From contig NZ_JYLN01000001.1 of NCBI RefSeq assembly GCF_001439735.1, positions 62,001 through 126,000 on the forward strand: a stretch of DNA of 64,000 nucleotides. Reading direction: 5' to 3'. Source of the stretch: Pseudomonas paralactis. GTDB lineage: Bacteria > Pseudomonadota > Gammaproteobacteria > Pseudomonadales > Pseudomonadaceae. The stretch's first letter is position 1. Every line of letters begins with the position of its first letter. Both the position numbers and the translations under genes were made by a program. Positions 1 to 10,175 of this stretch are shown here, in pieces. The notes under the pieces are model-generated. The model was not told the DNA's origin. It did no database searches and saw nothing but the letters and a program-made list of their open reading frames with translations.

Positions 1-1
1 T

Positions 2-1504
2 GTGCAACAGGGTGGCGGCGCCAAGGCCCAGGAACGCCACACCTCGCGCGGCAAGCTGTTGCCCCGCGAGCGCATCAACCGTCTGCTCGACCCGGGCTCG
101 CCGTTTCTGGAGCTGAGCCAGCTGGCGGCTCATCAGGTGTACGGCGAAGATGTCCCGGCGGCTGGAGTGATCGCCGGCATCGGCCGCGTGGAAGGTGTGG
201 AGTGCATGATCGTCGCCAACGATGCCACGGTCAAAGGCGGCTCCTACTACCCGCTGACGGTGAAAAAGCATCTGCGTGCCCAGACCATCGCCGAGCAGAA
301 CCGTCTGCCGTGTATCTACCTGGTGGATTCCGGCGGCGCCAACCTGCCGCGCCAGGACGAGGTGTTCCCCGACCGCGAGCACTTTGGGCGGATCTTCTTC
401 AACCAGGCCAACATGAGCGCCCAGGGCATCCCGCAGATTGCTGTGGTGATGGGCTCATGTACCGCCGGCGGCGCCTATGTGCCAGCGATGGCCGACGAAG
501 CGATCATGGTGCGTCAGCAAGCCACTATTTTTCTGGCCGGCCCGCCGCTGGTAAAGGCGGCCACTGGTGAAGTGGTCAGCGCCGAAGACCTCGGCGGCGC
601 TGATGTGCACTGCAAGATCTCCGGCGTGGCCGACCACTATGCCGACAGCGATGAACACGCCCTGGCCCTGGCCCGGCGCAGCGTGGCCAACCTCAATTGG
701 CGCAAACAGGGTCAATTGCTGCAGCGCCCGCCCGTGGCACCGCTGTACAGCAGCGAAGAGCTTTACGGGGTGATTCCGGCGGATGCCAAGCAGCCGTTCG
801 ATGTACGCGAAGTCATCGCGCGGCTGGTGGACGGTTCGGTGTTCGACGAGTTCAAGGCGTTGTTCGGGACGACCTTGGTATGCGGCTTTGCGCACCTGCA
901 TGGCTACCCGATCGCGATTCTGGCCAACAACGGCATCCTGTTTGCCGAGGCCGCACAGAAAGGCGCGCACTTTATCGAGCTGGCCTGTCAGCGTGGGATT
1001 CCCCTGCTGTTTCTGCAAAACATCACCGGTTTCATGGTCGGCCAGAAATACGAAGCCGGGGGTATCGCCAAGCATGGCGCCAAGCTGGTGACGGCAGTGG
1101 CGTGCGCCAGGGTGCCGAAATTCACCGTGATCATCGGTGGCAGCTTTGGCGCCGGTAACTACGGGATGTGCGGCCGCGCCTATGACCCGCGCTTCTTGTG
1201 GATGTGGCCCAACGCACGCATTGGCGTGATGGGCGCCGAACAGGCGGCCGGGGTGCTGGTGCAAGTCAAACGCGAGCAGGCTGAACGCGCCGGCAACGGT
1301 TTCAGTGCCGAGGAGGAAGCCGCCATCAAGCAGCCGATCCTCGACCAGTATGAAACCCAGGGCCACCCCTACTACTCCAGCGCGCGCTTGTGGGATGACG
1401 GCGTTATCGACCCCCTGCAGACCCGCGATGTGCTGGCCCTGGCCTTGTCCGCCGCGCTGAACGCCCCCATCGAGCCGAGCCGCTTCGGCGTGTTCCGCAT
1501 GTAA
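2..1504 (+). CDS. liuB: 3-methylcrotonyl-CoA carboxylase beta subunit (carboxyltransferase), 5'-truncated by window edge
   Basis: This is the carboxyltransferase half of biotin-dependent methylcrotonyl-CoA carboxylase, which moves CO2 from carboxybiotin to 3-methylcrotonyl-CoA in leucine and isovalerate breakdown in the cytoplasm. The 500 visible residues carry the acyl-CoA carboxylase signatures [16 protein letters not shown] in the N-terminal half and [14 protein letters not shown] followed by [12 protein letters not shown] in the C-terminal half. Family members are about 535 residues, so roughly 35 N-terminal residues lie before the window and the GTG at base 2 is not the true start. liuC and liuD follow on the same strand, giving the order of the known liu operon. 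A REPIN separates this gene from liuC. Confidence 0.95.
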   Translation: MQQGGGAKAQERHTSRGKLLPRERINRLLDPGSPFLELSQLAAHQVYGEDVPAAGVIAGIGRVEGVECMIVANDATVKGGSYYPLTVKKHLRAQTIAEQNRLPCIYLVDSGGANLPRQDEVFPDREHFGRIFFNQANMSAQGIPQIAVVMGSCTAGGAYVPAMADEAIMVRQQATIFLAGPPLVKAATGEVVSAEDLGGADVHCKISGVADHYADSDEHALALARRSVANLNWRKQGQLLQRPPVAPLYSSEELYGVIPADAKQPFDVREVIARLVDGSVFDEFKALFGTTLVCGFAHLHGYPIAILANNGILFAEAAQKGAHFIELACQRGIPLLFLQNITGFMVGQKYEAGGIAKHGAKLVTAVACARVPKFTVIIGGSFGAGNYGMCGRAYDPRFLWMWPNARIGVMGAEQAAGVLVQVKREQAERAGNGFSAEEEAAIKQPILDQYETQGHPYYSSARLWDDGVIDPLQTRDVLALALSAALNAPIEPSRFGVFRM

Positions 1505-1506
1505 CC

Positions 1507-1606
1507 TGTAGGAGCGAGCTTGCTCGCGAAGAACGTCAGAGCAACGCGAACATCCAGAATACCCGCGTTATCGTTGACGACCTTCGCGATCAAGCTCGCT
1601 CCTACA
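1507..1606. repeat. REPIN 1 (100 bp, GTAGGAGCGAGC family)
   Basis: Two inverted REP units (TGTAGGAGCGAGCTTGCTCG on the left, its reverse complement ending CTCCTACA on the right) flank a spacer containing ACCCGCGTTATCGTTGACGA. The whole unit is exactly 100 bp. It sits between liuB and liuC. Confidence 0.92.
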
Positions 1607-1637
1607 GGAGGCCTCTCATTATCATGGAGCTCCTTGC

Positions 1638-2440
1638 ATGAACGATTTCAACACCCTCGAACTGATCACCGACAGCCGTGGCTTTGCCACGCTGTGGCTC
1701 AGTCGTGAAGCCAAGAACAACGCGTTCAATGCCGAAATGATCCGCGAACTGATCATTGCCCTGGACCAGGTGCAAGGCGACCCATCTCTGCGCTTTCTGG
1801 TGGTGCGCGGGCGCGGCAAGCACTTCAGCGCCGGCGCCGACCTGGCCTGGATGCAACAGTCTGCCGAGTTGGACTATCACACCAACCTGGACGACGCCCG
1901 CGAGCTGGCGGAGCTGATGTACAACCTGTCCAAGCTGAAAATTCCCACGCTGGCCGTGGTGCAAGGCGCGGCCTATGGGGGCGCGCTGGGCCTGATCAGT
2001 TGCTGCGACATGGCCATCGGCGCCGATGATGCGCAGTTTTGCCTGTCGGAAGTGCGCATCGGTCTGGCGCCGGCAGTGATCAGCCCGTTCGTGGTGCAGG
2101 CCATTGGCGAGCGCGCAGCCCGTCGCTATGCCCTGACGGCCGAACGGTTTGGTGGCCAAAGGGCACGGGAGATCGGCTTGCTGGCGGAGAGCTATCCGGT
2201 CGAAACCCTGGATCAACACGTGGATCAATGGGTTGCCAACCTGCTGCAAAACAGCCCGGCGGCGATGCGCGCCAGTAAGGATTTGCTGCGTGAAGTCGGT
2301 CACGGCGCACTCACCCCTGCACTGCGACGGTATTGCGAAAATGCCATCGCACGCATTCGGGTAAGCGCCGAGGGCCAGGAAGGATTGCGGGCCTTCCTGC
2401 AAAAACGTGCGCCAAGCTGGCAAGCCCAGGAGCCGCGCTC

Positions 2441-2444
<4 letters not shown>
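1638..2444 (+). CDS. liuC: methylglutaconyl-CoA hydratase (enoyl-CoA hydratase family)
   Basis: A 268-residue crotonase-fold enzyme. In the liu pathway it hydrates 3-methylglutaconyl-CoA to HMG-CoA, the step after the carboxylase. The CoA-binding and oxyanion-hole region is visible as GRGKHFSAGADLAWM near residues 56-70 and as QGAAYGGALGLISCCDMAIG near residues 112-131. The gene follows liuB after a REPIN, and its TGA overlaps the liuD start (ATGA), indicating translational coupling. Function rests on family signature plus position between the two carboxylase subunits. A hydratase for other acyclic-terpenoid intermediates is the alternative, but the local context favours liuC. Confidence 0.92.
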
Positions 2445-4362
<1,918 letters not shown>

Positions 4363-4366
<4 letters not shown>

Positions 4367-4998
4367 AACTTCGCGCTGGCTTGCACCACGACGCCAAGGA
4401 GGCGGCAGTCGTCGGTGAGCAGCGCCTTGGGGTACGTGGGATTGAGCGGCACCAGGTAGCGCTGGCCGCTCTCTTCCTGCAATTGACGAAAAGTGGCCTG
4501 GGAACTGCCGGCCCATTGGGCCACCACCAGTTTGCCGGGTACAGGATCGATGGCCGGATCCACCAGGATCATCATCCCGGCACCGATGCTCATTCCCGTT
4601 GGCGCGGTCATGGCGTCGCCCGTCACAGGCAGCCAGAACGCCTCGCCACGAGCGTGGTAATCGGTTAATTCGTAGCGGCCAGGCCCATAGGCTGCACGTT
4701 CTTCGCGCAGCTCGCACGCCTGCTGCCAATCGCTGACCGGGTAGCGGAAATACGGGTTGTAGTGCTGTTCCAACACAGGCTCTTGCGCCGCCCGCTCACG
4801 AATGTCCAGCGCCACCTCCAGGTAGCCCAGCCCCAGCTCGGCCAGTACCCGGTTCATGTCCGCCAGGCTTGGCACTCGACGCTTGTTGAGCCAATGGCCG
4901 ACACCGCCCTGGGACATGCCCAGGCGCTCCGCCAATTGCTCCTGCGTGACCTTGCGGTCTTTCATGTTGGCTTTGACCAACGCTATCCAGTTATCCAT
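4363..4998 (-). CDS. LexA/CI-fold transcriptional repressor (S24 family) lacking the Ser-Lys dyad
   Basis: A 211-residue XRE-type repressor. Residues 17-40 form a helix-turn-helix (VTQEQLAERLGMSQGGVGHW) and residues 120-205 a peptidase S24/LexA-like dimerisation domain. In self-cleaving relatives the nucleophile lies in a G-x-S-M motif and the general base in a VTVKRL-like motif. Here these positions read GDAM (Ala129) and ATFRQL (Arg171), so both catalytic residues are replaced. The start at 4998 places the helix-turn-helix at the N-terminus as in relatives; the longer reading frame upstream lacks homology. A palindromic operator lies 10 bp upstream, suggesting autoregulation. Its target is probably the divergent DUF3077-type gene. 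General resemblance is to PrtR/CI-type regulators. Confidence 0.85.
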
Positions 4999-5008
4999 GG
5001 CGCCTGAC

Positions 5009-5023
5009 AATACGGTGCGTATT
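5009..5023. promoter_or_regulatory. operator 1 for the divergent repressor
   Basis: Perfect 15-bp palindrome AATACG-GTG-CGTATT, 10 bp upstream of the repressor start. Size and symmetry are as expected for a CI/LexA-type dimer. A second near-identical site lies at 5068-5082. Confidence 0.7.
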
Positions 5024-5067
5024 TTTCGGGGCAATAAACAGTTTGTAGTAATCCATAAAACGACATA

Positions 5068-5082
5068 AATACGATACGTACT
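5068..5082. promoter_or_regulatory. operator 2 for the divergent repressor
   Basis: AATACG-ATA-CGTACT, one mismatch from the symmetric form of operator 1. It is centred 59 bp from operator 1 and 46 bp before the divergent DUF3077-type gene. Confidence 0.65.
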
Positions 5083-5128
5083 ATCATCAAGCCTAAGGAT
5101 TTCGACACCCACCGGAGTACTGCCGCTT

Positions 5129-5479
5129 ATGACCAATAGCCCGCATTCATTGCCCGAAACACCGGAACACGTTGAGTTACAACACATGTGCCACAGCGGC
5201 GCAGCCCAGCGCGCGCTGGACTATTACTTGAAAGAAGAGATGTCGACGCCGGACGTGGAAGGTGCCCTGTTCGCGATCAAGCCGGGCGTCAGCCAGGAGG
5301 AGGCCCTGGTTCATGCTTCGGACCTGCTGCGCAGTGCTGCGGCAACCGCCTACGAGTCAGCGTGCCGCCATCAGGGCAATCAGCGCGACCTGGCGTTTTC
5401 CGTGGTGTATTTGATCGATATGGCGAAGGCGATGGTGGAGCGCTCGTTGCAAACGCCAGAGGCCCAGGCAAACGCGTAA
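5129..5479 (+). CDS. small conserved pseudomonad protein, DUF3077/DUF6124-like
   Basis: A 116-residue soluble protein with no signal peptide or membrane segment. The core from about residue 47 (LFAIKPGVSQEEALVHASDL) to about residue 107 resembles the short DUF3077-type proteins common in Pseudomonas, which have no assigned function. Its C-terminal half is predicted helical (AFSVVYLIDMAKAMVERSL). It is divergent from the S24-fold repressor and shares its two operators, so repression by that protein is the likely control. The next element on this strand is the prrF sRNA, which has its own promoter. Confidence 0.75.
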   Translation: MTNSPHSLPETPEHVELQHMCHSGAAQRALDYYLKEEMSTPDVEGALFAIKPGVSQEEALVHASDLLRSAAATAYESACRHQGNQRDLAFSVVYLIDMAKAMVERSLQTPEAQANA

Positions 5480-5522
5480 CAGACACGAAAGAAAAATATT
5501 TCTATCCCACGGATAAAAACAT

Positions 5523-5550
5523 TTGACTTGCAAATGATAATGATTATTAT
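5523..5550 (+). promoter_or_regulatory. prrF sigma-70 promoter with overlapping Fur box
   Basis: A -35 hexamer TTGACT at 5523-5528 and a -10 hexamer TATTAT at 5545-5550 are 16 bp apart. The spacer and -10 are covered by GCAAATGATAATGATTATT (5530-5548), which matches about 15 of 19 positions of the Fur consensus. Fe2+-Fur binding here would exclude RNA polymerase, giving transcription only when iron is scarce. Confidence 0.9.
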
Positions 5551-5557
5551 TGGACCC

Positions 5558-5671
5558 AGCTGATCGCGAGATCAGTCGATAGACCAAGGGACCTTAGGTC
5601 GGACTCTTGGAATATCTCCTCATCAGGCTAATCACGGTTTTTGACCCGGCTCTTTGGCCGGGTCTTTTTTT
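5558..5671 (+). ncRNA. prrF: PrrF iron-responsive small RNA
   Basis: The transcript of about 114 nt begins near the expected +1 with AGCTGATCGCGAGATCAG. It contains the conserved unpaired PrrF core (ATCTCCTCATCAGGCTAATC at 5613-5632), which base-pairs with mRNAs of iron-containing proteins such as sodB and the TCA-cycle genes. It ends in a rho-independent terminator. A Fur box overlaps the promoter, as in known prrF genes. Only one copy is present here, unlike the tandem prrF1-prrF2 of P. aeruginosa; which paralogue this is cannot be decided from the window. Confidence 0.93.
5643..5671 (+). terminator. prrF rho-independent terminator
   Basis: Hairpin GACCCGGC-TCTTT-GGCCGGGTC followed by eight T residues. 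Confidence 0.93.
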
Positions 5672-5943
5672 TGCCAGTTTCCCTGGCATGGCTTCAGGCT
5701 AATGAAGACTGTGTGTTGCTCGATGGCGCGCATGGTAGCAAAAGAGCATCGCCGAAAGAAAGCCACGCAACTGCTCTAGGCCGGATCTTTGCGAAATAGC
5801 GCTTGAGAATCAATCTCATAGACCCTAAGCTGCTGCGGCGTCACGGATGACGCCCCCTCCCCGTGCAACAATTTTGCATCCAGGTTTTACCTGACCTCTG
5901 TGTAATATAGCCGCCACATCACTCATATTCAGGCAACCAGACT
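5672..5943. other. intergenic region between prrF and the M14 peptidase gene
   Basis: No credible ORF. An imperfect inverted repeat GAGAATCAATCTC around 5805-5818 weakly recalls a Fur half-site but is too degenerate to call. The promoter of the downstream peptidase presumably lies within 100 bp of 5944. Confidence 0.5.
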
Positions 5944-7095
5944 ATGACCGTGGCTTTGACCTCCATCAAGATCAGCACCGATTTCGACAGCGGCAATATC
6001 CAGGTCCTGGATGCCAGCGATGCCTATCAGTTGTTGCTGGCAATCAAACCCGATACCCGTAGCAAACATTTTCAATGGTTCCACTTCAAGGCCGAAGGCA
6101 TGCACGTGGGGCACACCCACACCTTTCGATTGAGCAACGCGGGTGGCTCATCCTATAAACACGCCTGGAGCGGCTACAACGCCGTGGCGTCCTATGACCA
6201 TATCAACTGGTTCCGCGTGCCAACGCGCTTTGATGGCGAGATTCTGCATATCACGCTCCAGACCCGCGAAAAGCACGCATGGTTCGCCTACTTCGAACCC
6301 TACAGCCGTGAACGCCACGACTGGCTGATCGAACAAGCCCTGAAGTACGCCGGCGTCAAGCTGCTGGACACCGGCAAGAGTGTCGAAGGGCGCGATATAC
6401 AACTGTTGCGCCGTGGCAAAGGGGCTGAAGGCCGCCTCAAGGTGTGGATCATTGCCCAACAGCACCCGGGCGAACACATGGCCGAATGGTTTATGGAAGG
6501 CGTGATTGAGCGCCTGCAAAAGGACGGTGACGCCGAGTTGAAAAAACTCCTGAAAGTAGCCGACCTGTACCTGGTGCCCAACATGAACCCCGACGGCGCT
6601 TTCCATGGTCACCTGCGTACCAACGCCATGGGCCAGGACCTCAACCGCGCCTGGCAAAACGCCGATCAGGAAACCAGCCCGGAAGTGCTGTTCGTGCAGC
6701 AGCAAATGGAAAAGTACGGCGTGGACCTGTTCCTCGATATCCATGGCGACGAAGAAATCCCCTACATCTTCACCGCCGGCTGCGAAGGCAATCCAGGCTA
6801 CACCCCACGCATCGAAGCCCTGGAAAAACGCTTTCGCAACCACCTGAGCCATCTGACCCGGGACTTCCAAACCACCCACGGCTACACCCGCGACCTGCCG
6901 GGCGAAGCCAACATGACCCTGGCCTGCAACGCGGTCGGTGAGAAGTACGACTGCCTGTCCCTGACCCTGGAAATGCCCTTCAAGGACAACGACGATGCGC
7001 CCAACCCGCGTACCGGCTGGTCGGGCGATCGATCGAAACAGCTCGGCAAGGACGTATTGAGCAGCGTCGCCGATATCGTCGGGCTGTTGCGCTAA
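5944..7095 (+). CDS. M14-family zinc carboxypeptidase (cytosolic carboxypeptidase-like)
   Basis: A 383-residue metallopeptidase without signal peptide. An N-terminal beta-rich domain (residues 1 to about 125) precedes the M14 catalytic domain, the arrangement of the cytosolic-carboxypeptidase (CCP, M14D) group. Zinc ligands are visible as HPGE (His174, Glu177) and in LDIHGDE (His267). NPDG at 215-218 and DLNRAW at 232-237 supply substrate-binding residues. The general-base glutamate is in LTLEMPFKD near the C-terminus. Eukaryotic CCPs remove glutamates from tubulin tails; the bacterial substrate is unknown. It is a single-gene unit. A short inverted repeat follows it. Confidence 0.85.
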   Translation: MTVALTSIKISTDFDSGNIQVLDASDAYQLLLAIKPDTRSKHFQWFHFKAEGMHVGHTHTFRLSNAGGSSYKHAWSGYNAVASYDHINWFRVPTRFDGEILHITLQTREKHAWFAYFEPYSRERHDWLIEQALKYAGVKLLDTGKSVEGRDIQLLRRGKGAEGRLKVWIIAQQHPGEHMAEWFMEGVIERLQKDGDAELKKLLKVADLYLVPNMNPDGAFHGHLRTNAMGQDLNRAWQNADQETSPEVLFVQQQMEKYGVDLFLDIHGDEEIPYIFTAGCEGNPGYTPRIEALEKRFRNHLSHLTRDFQTTHGYTRDLPGEANMTLACNAVGEKYDCLSLTLEMPFKDNDDAPNPRTGWSGDRSKQLGKDVLSSVADIVGLLR

Positions 7096-7100
7096 CCCCT

Positions 7101-7140
7101 TGTGGCGAGCTTTTGGTAGCGAGCAAGCGCGCTCGCCACA
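7101..7140. repeat. REP-type inverted repeat (TGTGGCGAGC family)
   Basis: TGTGGCGAGC at the left and GCTCGCCACA at the right, 10-bp perfect arms, between the convergent peptidase and cytochrome genes. It may also act as a bidirectional terminator. Confidence 0.75.
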
Positions 7141-7148
7141 GACGTCCA

Positions 7149-7688
7149 TCAATCCCTGGTGCCGGTCATGCTCTGCAATACCCCATCGCGGCGGATCAAG
7201 CCGTGAAACAACGCCGCCGCCAAGTGCACCAGCACCGTCAGGAACAACAGGTAGGCAAGGTAGCCGTGAGCCTTGCGCAACAGCGCAAATAACGGCGCAT
7301 TCGCTCCTACCAGCGCAGGCAGTTGCACGGAGCTGCTGAGCATCACCGGGTCACCGGCGGCCGAAATCATCGCCCAGCCGAGCAGCGGTAACACCAGCAT
7401 TAACGCATACAGCAGCACATGGGAAGCCTTGGCCGCCAGCACTTGCCACATCGGCAAGTCGGCAGGCAAAGGCGGTTGCCGGGTGGAAAAACGCACAGCC
7501 AAGCGCACAATCACCAGCGCCAGAATCGCAATACCCAGCGGTTTGTGCAGGTGGATCAACCACTCATGGCGCTCCGACACCGACGCCGCCAGTCCCGCAC
7601 CGATAAACAGCATGGCAATGATCATCAGCGCCATCAGCCAGTGCAGCAGACGCGCCAGCGGCGCGAAAAAACGCGGTTGAGCATTCAT
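7149..7688 (-). CDS. cytochrome b561 family membrane protein
   Basis: A 179-residue integral membrane protein with four hydrophobic segments and conserved histidines (LARLLHWLMALM near the N-terminus, WLIHLHKPLGI, GYLAYLLFLTVLVHLAAALFH near the C-terminus) expected to ligate two b-type hemes. Such proteins carry electrons from quinol to periplasmic or membrane partners. Its start overlaps the end of the catalase-like srpA gene by 4 bases, so it is translationally coupled to it and probably serves as its electron donor. Both are expressed from the ECF-type promoter ahead of srpA. A second family member at 25630 is unrelated in context. Confidence 0.88.
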   Translation of the reverse strand: MNAQPRFFAPLARLLHWLMALMIIAMLFIGAGLAASVSERHEWLIHLHKPLGIAILALVIVRLAVRFSTRQPPLPADLPMWQVLAAKASHVLLYALMLVLPLLGWAMISAAGDPVMLSSSVQLPALVGANAPLFALLRKAHGYLAYLLFLTVLVHLAAALFHGLIRRDGVLQSMTGTRD

Positions 7689-8767
7689 GGCTTCGACTCC
7701 TGAGGGGCGCTGTGCAACGGGCTGACTTCTCCCGCGCGGCGCAGGTATGAGCTGGCGTACGCGGCGGAACGTGCGGCCAACAGCGGATCGTTGGAGGCCT
7801 CGATACCACTGGGCAAAATCAGCGGGTCAAAGTTGATATCACGGCAATCACCGTCTGCCTGCGGCTGGCTGCTTTGCAACACCAGGGTGCCGGCGTTGAG
7901 CACCGTGTGCGGGCCACTCCAGGTTTTGCTCGCGTCATCCAGGGGGTCACCGGGGTTGGCCAGGGTCATGCTCAACTGCCAACGCAAAGGCCCGGCGGCC
8001 AGGCGTTGCACCAAATCCTGTTGCAGAAAGTCACTGCCCGACGGCGCGGTATCACCCGCTGCGTCCTGGGCCTGCGGCACCACGCTCCACCGCACAGCCT
8101 GGCGCTTGCCACCTTCGCCCACCAGGTAAAAGGCGTTGATGCCGTTGTAGGTTTGCGTCGCATAACTGGCCGATGGCTTGGCGGTCTTGACCCAGGCCAG
8201 GAATGGCGCCGTCTCCGGGTGTGCGGCAAAAAACGCCGGCATGTTTGCAGGGTTCGGCTTGCCGGTGGCGGGGTCTGGCGCGCCCGCCTTGAGCAACTGG
8301 TAGAACGCCTCGGGCGTGCCCACCGGAAACACCGGCATACTGTTCATTCCCGTACGCCACTGCTGGCCGTTGGCCTGGCTGAATTGCACGGCAAAACTGC
8401 GAATCGGCACACTGCTGTCCGGTGCATAGGGGTTACCGCTGGGCAAGGCAAACCGTCCGATTACCGGGGTCTTGGCCTCGCTGAACACCTGGGCGCTGGA
8501 GTAAGCGCGCGCCTCTGCGCTGGGCTCGAAGTAACCCGCCACACACACGCCTTTGGCATGATTGCGGCGAAAACCCGGGTGTACGCCGTTATTGGTTTCC
8601 AAGGCATTGACCAAGGTTTTGGGACGCAAGCGCTGTGGGTCGAGGGTGCCATTGACGTAGGCAAATGCCCCGGCAACCGCGGCAACCACGATGCCGATGC
8701 CCGCCAGTCGTGCGATCAGGCTGGCAGTGCTCAAAGGAGGACGGGGTGGTGGAGAGTGATCTACCAT
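7685..8767 (-). CDS. srpA: catalase-like heme peroxidase, SrpA family, membrane-anchored
   Basis: A 360-residue protein with an N-terminal hydrophobic segment (about residues 14-34) that would export or anchor the catalytic part on the periplasmic side. The catalase fold signature includes GVHPGFRRNHAKGVCVAGYF near residues 56-75, with the distal histidine in RNHAKG, and VFPVGTPEAFYQLL. SrpA-type proteins are shorter than true catalases (about 480 residues or more) and usually act as peroxidases. It is followed by cytochrome b561 and is divergent from an ECF sigma/anti-sigma pair. A promoter with the same motif as the sigma gene's precedes it, so it is the most likely regulon member. Confidence 0.88.
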   Translation of the reverse strand: MVDHSPPPRPPLSTASLIARLAGIGIVVAAVAGAFAYVNGTLDPQRLRPKTLVNALETNNGVHPGFRRNHAKGVCVAGYFEPSAEARAYSSAQVFSEAKTPVIGRFALPSGNPYAPDSSVPIRSFAVQFSQANGQQWRTGMNSMPVFPVGTPEAFYQLLKAGAPDPATGKPNPANMPAFFAAHPETAPFLAWVKTAKPSASYATQTYNGINAFYLVGEGGKRQAVRWSVVPQAQDAAGDTAPSGSDFLQQDLVQRLAAGPLRWQLSMTLANPGDPLDDASKTWSGPHTVLNAGTLVLQSSQPQADGDCRDINFDPLILPSGIEASNDPLLAARSAAYASSYLRRAGEVSPLHSAPQESKP

Positions 8768-8820
8768 GCAGGAACTCCAGGGCCATGGGCCTCAGGGTGA
8801 AACATAAGGTCGGAGCATTA

Positions 8821-8846
8821 AGACGAACGCCGATTTGCTCTATTCC
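8821..8846 (-). promoter_or_regulatory. ECF-type promoter for srpA-cytochrome b561
   Basis: On the minus strand GGAAT (8846-8842), exactly 16 bases, then CGTCT (8825-8821). This is the -35/-10 form of ECF sigma promoters and is identical in motif and spacing to the divergent promoter at 8875-8900. Confidence 0.75.
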
Positions 8847-8874
8847 CTGACCCTGGATTTATTTTGCAGGCCGG

Positions 8875-8900
8875 GGAATAACCTCCAACGCCGGACGTCT
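8875..8900 (+). promoter_or_regulatory. ECF-type autoregulatory promoter for the sigma/anti-sigma operon
   Basis: GGAAT (8875-8879), 16 bases, CGTCT (8896-8900), followed by the sigma gene. The same motif and spacing recur on the other strand at 8846-8821. Confidence 0.75.
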
Positions 8901-8934
8901 CTTTAATCCCAGCGTAGTGAACAGCCAGACGCCC

Positions 8935-9441
8935 ATGCATGAACTCGACGAACAGTTACGCGAACTCATCCCCAGGTTGCGACGTTTTGCCGTGTCGCTG
9001 ACGCGCAACAGCAGCAGCGCCGACGACCTGGTGCAGGCCACTCTGGAGCGGGCGATCATCGCCTGGGCCGATAAGCGTATCGAAGGCGACCTGCGCGCCT
9101 GGCTGTTCGCGATCCTCTATCGGCAGTTCCTCGACGCACACCGTCGCAGCCGACGCTACGCACGTATGCTCGAATTCTTCACCGGTCGCGATGATGCGCA
9201 ACCTTCGGTGGAACGCACAGTGATGGCCCAATCCACCCTGCAAGCCTTCGACCAGCTCACCACCGAACAGCGCGCCCTGCTGCTGTGGGTGTCTGTGGAG
9301 GGTTTGAGCTACAAGGAAGTCGCCGAGATACTTGCGGTACCTATCGGCACCGTGATGTCGCGCCTGTCCCGCGCGCGTCAAGCGTTGCGTCAGCTCAGCG
9401 ATGGCGAAATTGCCGGCCCTGCCCTGCGGAGACTCAAATGA
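8935..9441 (+). CDS. ECF-family RNA polymerase sigma factor
   Basis: A sigma factor of 168 residues from the ATG at 8935; a GTG at 8917 would add six. Region 2 (about residues 12-75, with SADDLVQATLERAII and AWLFAILYRQFLD) binds the -10 element. Region 4 (about 105-160, YKEVAEILAVPIGTVMSRLS) binds the -35 element. There is no region 3 or 1.1, as in group IV sigma factors. The anti-sigma gene overlaps its stop (ATGA). The ATG leaves a 5' UTR of about 28 nt from the predicted ECF promoter, while the GTG would leave about 10 nt, hence the choice. It probably controls its own operon and the divergent srpA unit. Confidence 0.9.
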   Translation: MHELDEQLRELIPRLRRFAVSLTRNSSSADDLVQATLERAIIAWADKRIEGDLRAWLFAILYRQFLDAHRRSRRYARMLEFFTGRDDAQPSVERTVMAQSTLQAFDQLTTEQRALLLWVSVEGLSYKEVAEILAVPIGTVMSRLSRARQALRQLSDGEIAGPALRRLK

Positions 9442-10175
9442 TCAGCCTGCCCCCCAGCGAACGCGACTTGCATGCTTACGTCGATCACCAACTGCCGGAC
9501 AGTGACCGCCGCGCGCTTGAAACCTGGCTGGCCAACCACCCCGAAGCGGCCGCCCAGGTCCACGCCTGGCAACAGGACGCGCAGTTATTGCGGGCATCCT
9601 TAAGCGGCGCCCTGCAGCAGCCGAGTAACCCGGCACTGGACCCGGCGTTGATCCGTCAGCGCATCAAGCGTCAGTCGCGCCGCCACTTCGCCACGGCGGC
9701 GGTGTTGCTGATCGCCGTGAGCCTTGGCGGGTTTGGCGGCTGGCACGCCCGCGAAGCCACCCAGCCACAGCCGTTGCCGATGACCGATGCCATGCAGGCT
9801 TATCGCCTGTTTGCTCAGGACGGCATCATGCCCGCCGACTACAACGACGAGGGCAGCGGCAATATGCAGGCCTGGCTCGACCGCTACTTCAATCAAGCCC
9901 ATCGCCTGCCCGACCTCAGCCAGGCAGGCTTCAAGCCGGTCAGCGGGCGCCTGCTCACCACCGATCAGGGTGCAGCGGCCATGGTGCTGTACCAGGACCC
10001 CCAGGGCCGACGCATCAGCTTTTATATCCGCCCGCCGGGCCCGAACAATGGGTTCCTGCCCCGTGGCAGCCGCAGCGCCGATGGCTTGCAGGCCGAGTAC
10101 TGGTCGGGCGGCGGCTACAACTACGCAATGGTCAGCCCGGCAGACCAACCCACCCCGGCGCTGATGAAGTTTTAA
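9438..10175 (+). CDS. membrane-bound anti-sigma factor
   Basis: A 245-residue protein with a cytoplasmic N-terminal part (residues 1-80, including DLHAYVDHQLPDSDRRALE, typical of transmembrane anti-sigma proteins), a single membrane segment at about 84-103 and a periplasmic C-terminal domain of about 140 residues. It starts within the sigma gene's stop (ATGA), so the two are coupled. No zinc-binding HxxxCxxC motif is present in the N-terminal part. By family analogy it sequesters the sigma factor until a periplasmic or membrane signal appears. Its 3' end overlaps the convergent pilus tip gene by 4 bases. Confidence 0.85.
   Translation: MISLPPSERDLHAYVDHQLPDSDRRALETWLANHPEAAAQVHAWQQDAQLLRASLSGALQQPSNPALDPALIRQRIKRQSRRHFATAAVLLIAVSLGGFGGWHAREATQPQPLPMTDAMQAYRLFAQDGIMPADYNDEGSGNMQAWLDRYFNQAHRLPDLSQAGFKPVSGRLLTTDQGAAAMVLYQDPQGRRISFYIRPPGPNNGFLPRGSRSADGLQAEYWSGGGYNYAMVSPADQPTPALMKF

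Noticed and set aside
5805..5818. possible second Fur box downstream of prrF
   Set aside because: GAGAATCAATCTC matches the Fur consensus too poorly and no gene start is positioned by it.
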